Source: Hallella mizrahii (GTDB taxonomy: Bacteria; Bacteroidota; Bacteroidia; Bacteroidales; Bacteroidaceae). From it: a stretch of 64,000 bases of DNA. Position 1 is the stretch's first letter; the number at the start of each line of letters is the position of its first letter. The position numbers and the translations under genes are program-made. Positions 59,864 to 64,000 of this stretch are shown in pieces. The stretch lies in NCBI RefSeq assembly GCF_009695775.1, contig NZ_VUNG01000018.1, forward strand, positions 1 to 64,000, in the 5' to 3' direction. The notes beneath the pieces were generated by a model. That model was not told where the DNA came from and made no database searches. It was given only the letters and a program-made list of their open reading frames with translations.

Positions 59864-61915
59864 CTACTGCTCGTTGCCGTTGTGCTGCAGGTAGTATTTG
59901 TAGAGTTCTTCCTGGCTGCGGAAGAGTTCACCCTGTTGCAGTTGGTCGGTACCCTTTCCGTCGACGAGTCGTCCGTTGGTTGTGTCACGTAGTCCGTATT
60001 CCACCGTGCGTCGCAGATCTTCTTTGAGATCCTCGTCATAGACCGGTGTCATCACCTCGATGCGACTGAGCAGGTTGCGTGGCATCCAGTCGGCCGAGCC
60101 GAGGAAGTATTTGTTCTTTCCTCCATTGCAGAAGATGAGGATGCGGCTGTGCTCAAGGTACCGGTCGATGATGCCTACGATATGGATATTGTCCGACACA
60201 CCCGGTATGCCCGGCACGAGCGAGCAGTTGCCACGCAGCACAATGTCGACCTTCACACCGGCTTGCGAAGCCTGATAGATTTTTGCCACCACGTCGGAAT
60301 CGGTGATATGGTTGATCTTGATTTTTGCCCAAGCCTCTTTGCCCTCTTTAGCGTTCTTGATCTCTGTGTCGAACATGTGTAGGATACGGTTCTTCATAGC
60401 GTTGGGTGAGACGAGCAGCTGACTAAAGCGTACCTGCTGGAACGGTCGGTCGATGAACTGGAAGACCTTTGCCACCTCTGAGACTATTGACGGCCGGGCC
60501 GTCATCATCAGATAGTCGGTATACACCTTGGCATTGCCTTCATGGAAGTTGCCGGTACCCACGCAGGCAATGTCGCCTTTCTTGCTGCTGATATAGAGGA
60601 GTTTGGAATGGATCTTCAGTCCCTCCACGCCGAAGATGACATTTACGCCTTCCTCTTGCATGCGCTTGCTCCACTTGATGTTGCTCTCCTCGTCGAAGCG
60701 GGCGAGCAACTCCACCACGGCTGTCACCTTCTTGCCGTTGCGGGCTGCGCAGATGAGTGCCTTGACGACCTTGGAGTCCTTGGCCAGCCGATAGAGCGTG
60801 GTTTTGATTTCTTTGACCTCTGGCTTCAGTGCCGCCTCACGCAGCACACGGATGTAAGCGTCGAAGCTGTGGTAGGGGACATGGATAAACCGGTCTTTCT
60901 CACGGATGAGATCCAAAATGCTTTGCTCAGAAAGAAACTCCGGTTTCATCAGATGCTTCCATTTAGGATATTTCAGTTCGTCGTGTCCACAGTCGGGGAA
61001 CTTCATCAGATCCTTATGGTTTTGATAGCGTCCGCTGGCCAGCGAGGTGTCGAGTTCGCGGATGTCAAGGCGCTCAAGAATCTTTTTCTGCATGCTCTGT
61101 GGCATGTCGCGGTCGTAGAGCACGCGGATAGGTTCACCGCGTTTGCGACTGTCCACGCCGATGGCGATACGCTCCATAGTACCGTAGTCGGCATCGTTGT
61201 CTACCTCCATCTCGGCATCTTTGGTGAACTTAAAGCTGTAGGCGCGGAAGTAGCTCGGCCTGAGTCCGATGAAGATAAATGGCAGGCAGAATCGGATGAC
61301 GTCGTCGAGATACATGATGTTGTCGTATCCGTCGGAAGCCGGTATCTTAATGAAGCGTCCAAAAGTCTTGTCGGGCACCTTGATGATGGCATATTTCGAG
61401 CGTGCATCTTTGATGATGGTTTTCTCTACGATCAGATAGATGCGGTTGTCTTCCAAGGTGCTCAGATCCTTGATTTCGCTGAGCCAGATAGGGTTTGTCG
61501 AACCGTTGAGTTTGTCGTAGTAGAAATTCTCAAGCCATTTCTTCTGTTCGTCGTTGAGCTGCGTCTCGTTGACCATTCTGACCTTGTGGAGTTCCAGCTC
61601 GCGGAACACCTGTCGTGTGGCTTCGGTGTATTCCTTGCTGTAGCTCTCGTTGAGCAGGTTGATGGTCTTGATCGTGCGCTTCACGTCCTGCTTGGTGTGC
61701 TTATCCACGTCGTCGCTGGCCAAGATGCGGTTGAGTGAGGCCACACGCACACGGAAGAACTCGTCGAGGTTGTTGGAGTAAATGCCCAGGAATGAAAGCC
61801 GCTCCAGCAATGGCACGTATTCTTTCTTGGCTTCCTGCAGGATGCGGTGGTTGAAATACATCCAGCTCACGTCGCGTTTGACGTAGAGGTTCTTGAGTCT
61901 GTCTTCCTTTGTCAT
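59864..61915 (-). CDS. ppk1: Polyphosphate kinase 1
   Basis: RDVSWMYFNHRILQEA, NNLDEFFRVRVASLNR, IHSKLLYIS, TGNFHEGNAKVYTDY. Confidence 0.95.
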   Translation of the reverse strand: MTKEDRLKNLYVKRDVSWMYFNHRILQEAKKEYVPLLERLSFLGIYSNNLDEFFRVRVASLNRILASDDVDKHTKQDVKRTIKTINLLNESYSKEYTEATRQVFRELELHKVRMVNETQLNDEQKKWLENFYYDKLNGSTNPIWLSEIKDLSTLEDNRIYLIVEKTIIKDARSKYAIIKVPDKTFGRFIKIPASDGYDNIMYLDDVIRFCLPFIFIGLRPSYFRAYSFKFTKDAEMEVDNDADYGTMERIAIGVDSRKRGEPIRVLYDRDMPQSMQKKILERLDIRELDTSLASGRYQNHKDLMKFPDCGHDELKYPKWKHLMKPEFLSEQSILDLIREKDRFIHVPYHSFDAYIRVLREAALKPEVKEIKTTLYRLAKDSKVVKALICAARNGKKVTAVVELLARFDEESNIKWSKRMQEEGVNVIFGVEGLKIHSKLLYISSKKGDIACVGTGNFHEGNAKVYTDYLMMTARPSIVSEVAKVFQFIDRPFQQVRFSQLLVSPNAMKNRILHMFDTEIKNAKEGKEAWAKIKINHITDSDVVAKIYQASQAGVKVDIVLRGNCSLVPGIPGVSDNIHIVGIIDRYLEHSRILIFCNGGKNKYFLGSADWMPRNLLSRIEVMTPVYDEDLKEDLRRTVEYGLRDTTNGRLVDGKGTDQLQQGELFRSQEELYKYYLQHNGNEQ

Positions 61916-61960
61916 GGTGCTATGTTGTTTGATGCTTGTTGAGGCTGAGATAAGTTTATT

Positions 61961-62725
61961 TCATTCGGCCGGTTTGGTGTTGGAAGTAGAGGTCATTGGC
62001 TTGTCAGCCATTCCGCCTTCTTTTTTCTTTTTGTCTTTCTTTTCTGCTTTTTGGTCGTTTTTCTTATTGTCTTTCTTGTCGGCCTTATCGTTCTTCTTAG
62101 CAGTTTTTTCTTCTTTCTTGTCTTTCTTGTCTTTCTTTTTCTCCTCTTTTATCTTCTTGCTTTTGTCTTCGTTGTGGCCTACAACCAAGTAGTTGATGTC
62201 GCCGTCGTTGAGGTGCAGAGCCTTTCGCAGAGCTTTGACCATATCGTCGGGAACAGAGATGTCGTGCAGCTCATCGCAGGAGTCGAAAGCCTTGCGGCTA
62301 ACCTTCTTAGGCGCACCCTCAAAGACCACACGTTTGAGCCGGTCGCAATCACTGAAAGCATACGGTTCTACTGTTTCCACCGAAGCGGGGAGCACGATCT
62401 CTTCCAAAGCATCACAGTCGGCAAAGGCCTCGCGGGCGATGTCCTTCAGTCCCTTGGGGAGACTCACTTTCTTCAGATGTTTCTTGCGAGCGAAAGCCAT
62501 CTCGCCGATTGTCTGCACGGTAGCCGGTACGCTGACCTCCTCACGGTCACCGCGTGAATAGACCAGTTGGGTGTGGTCGGTGTTGTAGACACCTTCCTCG
62601 TCAAAGGCGAAGTCCTCGCTGTCCAGCTTCTGCAATGCCAGTGTCAGGACAGCAGTCTCAAGTTTGCCGCCTTTCTTAGACATCTTTGTAATTCTCTCCA
62701 GTAACTCTTTCTTATTTGCTTTCAT
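61961..62725 (-). CDS. Leucine-rich-repeat (BspA-like) protein with lysine-rich C-terminal tail
   Basis: Start MKANKKELLERITKMSKKGGK at 62725; LRR_5-like repeats; tail KSKKIKEEKKKDKKDKKEEKTAKKNDKADKKDNKKNDQKAEKKDKKKK. Confidence 0.8.
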   Translation of the reverse strand: MKANKKELLERITKMSKKGGKLETAVLTLALQKLDSEDFAFDEEGVYNTDHTQLVYSRGDREEVSVPATVQTIGEMAFARKKHLKKVSLPKGLKDIAREAFADCDALEEIVLPASVETVEPYAFSDCDRLKRVVFEGAPKKVSRKAFDSCDELHDISVPDDMVKALRKALHLNDGDINYLVVGHNEDKSKKIKEEKKKDKKDKKEEKTAKKNDKADKKDNKKNDQKAEKKDKKKKEGGMADKPMTSTSNTKPAE

Positions 62726-62763
62726 ATGATTGTAAGTTGATATGCTCGTTTCCTTTCTGCTTG

Positions 62764-62820
62764 CAAAATTACCAATTATCTCTAACACATATTGTTCATA
62801 TCTGTTACAATGATATTACG
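62764..62820 (-). promoter_or_regulatory. PHO-box-like array and -7 element (TAATTTTG) of LRR-ppk1 operon
   Basis: Minus: CGTAATATCAT TGTAACAGATA TGAACAATATG TGTTAGAGATA-ATTGG-TAATTTTG. Confidence 0.6.
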
Positions 62821-62896
62821 AAACTGTTTCAATGGCTATTGTCACGTCTTTGTAACATCTGTGTCACCTTTTCTAAACATGACAAGAGTAACTTTG
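62803..62896 (+). promoter_or_regulatory. PHO-box-like array and -7 element (TAACTTTG) of porin gene
   Basis: TGTTACAATGA TATTACGAAAC TGTTTCAATGG CTAT TGTCACGTCTT TGTAACATCTG TGTCACCTTTT CTAAACATGAC-AAGAG-TAACTTTG. Confidence 0.7.
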
Positions 62897-62924
62897 CGGT
62901 CGTAAACACAAGGATGAAACATAT

Positions 62925-63938
62925 ATGAAAAAGATTCTGTCGCTTGTGCTGTGCTTGCTGGCTGCCTGGTCGGCTCCGGCTCAAGAAGTAAACACCCAAC
63001 CGCAGGTGCATGGCACGTTGCGCGGTAAGTATGAATATCAGACTTCAGAGGGTGAGGGACGTTTTGAGGTTCGCACGGCACGTGTCAGTGTCAGCGGCAA
63101 GCTGATGCCCGAGGTGGAGTACAAGGCAGAGATCGACCTTTGCGATGAGGGCGTCATCAAGATGCTCGATGCCTACACGCGGCTGAAGCCCTGGCGCTAT
63201 TTCCAGTTCACCATAGGACAGATGCGTGTGCCGTTTACCATCGATGCCCACCGTTCGCCCGACCAGCAGTATTTTGCCAACCGCAGCTTCATCGCAAAGC
63301 AGGTGGGCAATGTACGTGACGTAGGAGCCATGGCAGCCTATGATTTCCATGTGGGCTTCCCCATTCGTGTACAGGCCGGACTCTTCAATGGTTCGGGGCT
63401 GACTGGACAGAAGGACTACTGGACCAAAGGTGCGAATTTCTCCTCCAAGGTGCAGTTCTTCTTTCCCTTTCATACCGATCTGGTGCTCAGTGCGCAGAAG
63501 ATCACCCCCAACCACAATACGATTATGATGTACGACGGCGGACTGACCTATCACCGTGGACCGTTTCTCGGTGAAGTGGAGTATTTATATAAGAGATATT
63601 CCCACCATCTATATAAAGATGTGCATGCCGTGGATGTCTTTGCCAATTACGACATTCCGGTTCGCGACAAGCGTTGCTTGATCAGAAAGGTGTCACCGCT
63701 TGTTCGTTACGATTTCATGACTGACCATAGTGATGGTACGAAATATGACGACAACGGCAACATGGTTACCACAGACTATCAGCGCAACCGTCTGACAGGT
63801 GGCGTGACGCTGAGTCTTGCCAAGCCTTTTATCTCCGATATCCGTATCAACTACGAGAAATATTTCTACCGCAAGGACGGTATTCCCAAAACATCAGAGA
63901 AGGACAAGATCGTTATCGAGTTTATGACTCATTTCTAA
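62925..63938 (+). CDS. Phosphate-selective porin O/P-type outer membrane protein
   Basis: Signal peptide ..WSAPAQE; KMLDAYTRLKPWRYFQFTIGQMRVPFTIDAHRSPDQQYFANRSFIA; C-terminal Phe. Confidence 0.85.
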   Translation: MKKILSLVLCLLAAWSAPAQEVNTQPQVHGTLRGKYEYQTSEGEGRFEVRTARVSVSGKLMPEVEYKAEIDLCDEGVIKMLDAYTRLKPWRYFQFTIGQMRVPFTIDAHRSPDQQYFANRSFIAKQVGNVRDVGAMAAYDFHVGFPIRVQAGLFNGSGLTGQKDYWTKGANFSSKVQFFFPFHTDLVLSAQKITPNHNTIMMYDGGLTYHRGPFLGEVEYLYKRYSHHLYKDVHAVDVFANYDIPVRDKRCLIRKVSPLVRYDFMTDHSDGTKYDDNGNMVTTDYQRNRLTGGVTLSLAKPFISDIRINYEKYFYRKDGIPKTSEKDKIVIEFMTHF

Positions 63939-64000
63939 TGTCGTGGGGAAAATTTGCTTTAAAAGGCATGACTGGGATGTAAAACAGAAAAAATGATTAT

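Overview
This 64 kb window is chromosomal DNA from a Bacteroidetes bacterium, most likely Prevotella-like (inference from protein families and TAnnTTTG -7 promoter elements). No rRNA, tRNA or CRISPR array was recognised. Main content: (i) a DUF6850 / DUF4876 / TonB-receptor operon (0.9-6.5 kb). (ii) A starch-utilisation (sus) locus (8-33 kb): GH13, pullulanase, GH97, GH77, PAP2, an MFS transporter, a LacI-family regulator, SusC, SusD, two SusE/F-like proteins and a secreted GH13 amylase. It is interrupted by a truncated PD-(D/E)XK transposase relic and by a REP-associated HUH (RAYT) transposase cassette. (iii) A chromate-transporter pair, purL, a GLPGLI/TonB-like pair, an S24 regulator and DUF4248. 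(iv) A phosphate/polyphosphate block (44-64 kb): lipoprotein + TonB receptor, Pit transporter with C-terminal extension, Ppx, Ppk1 + lysine-rich LRR protein, and a phosphate-selective-type porin. A DUF3791-DUF3990-DUF3791 toxin/antitoxin-like module is inserted at a duplicated ompA 3' end. Two observations stand out and rest on base counting. (A) Four sus promoters carry a LacI-type operator core exactly 57 nt upstream of the -7 element. (B) Four phosphate-gene promoters carry 11-nt-period TGTNAY direct-repeat arrays (PHO-box-like) whose register ends exactly 5 nt upstream of the -7 element. Also notable: REP-like hairpins around and inside the RAYT gene, a 58-bp perfect palindrome, a 9-nt-period repeat family, and a peptidase-ABC transporter relic.
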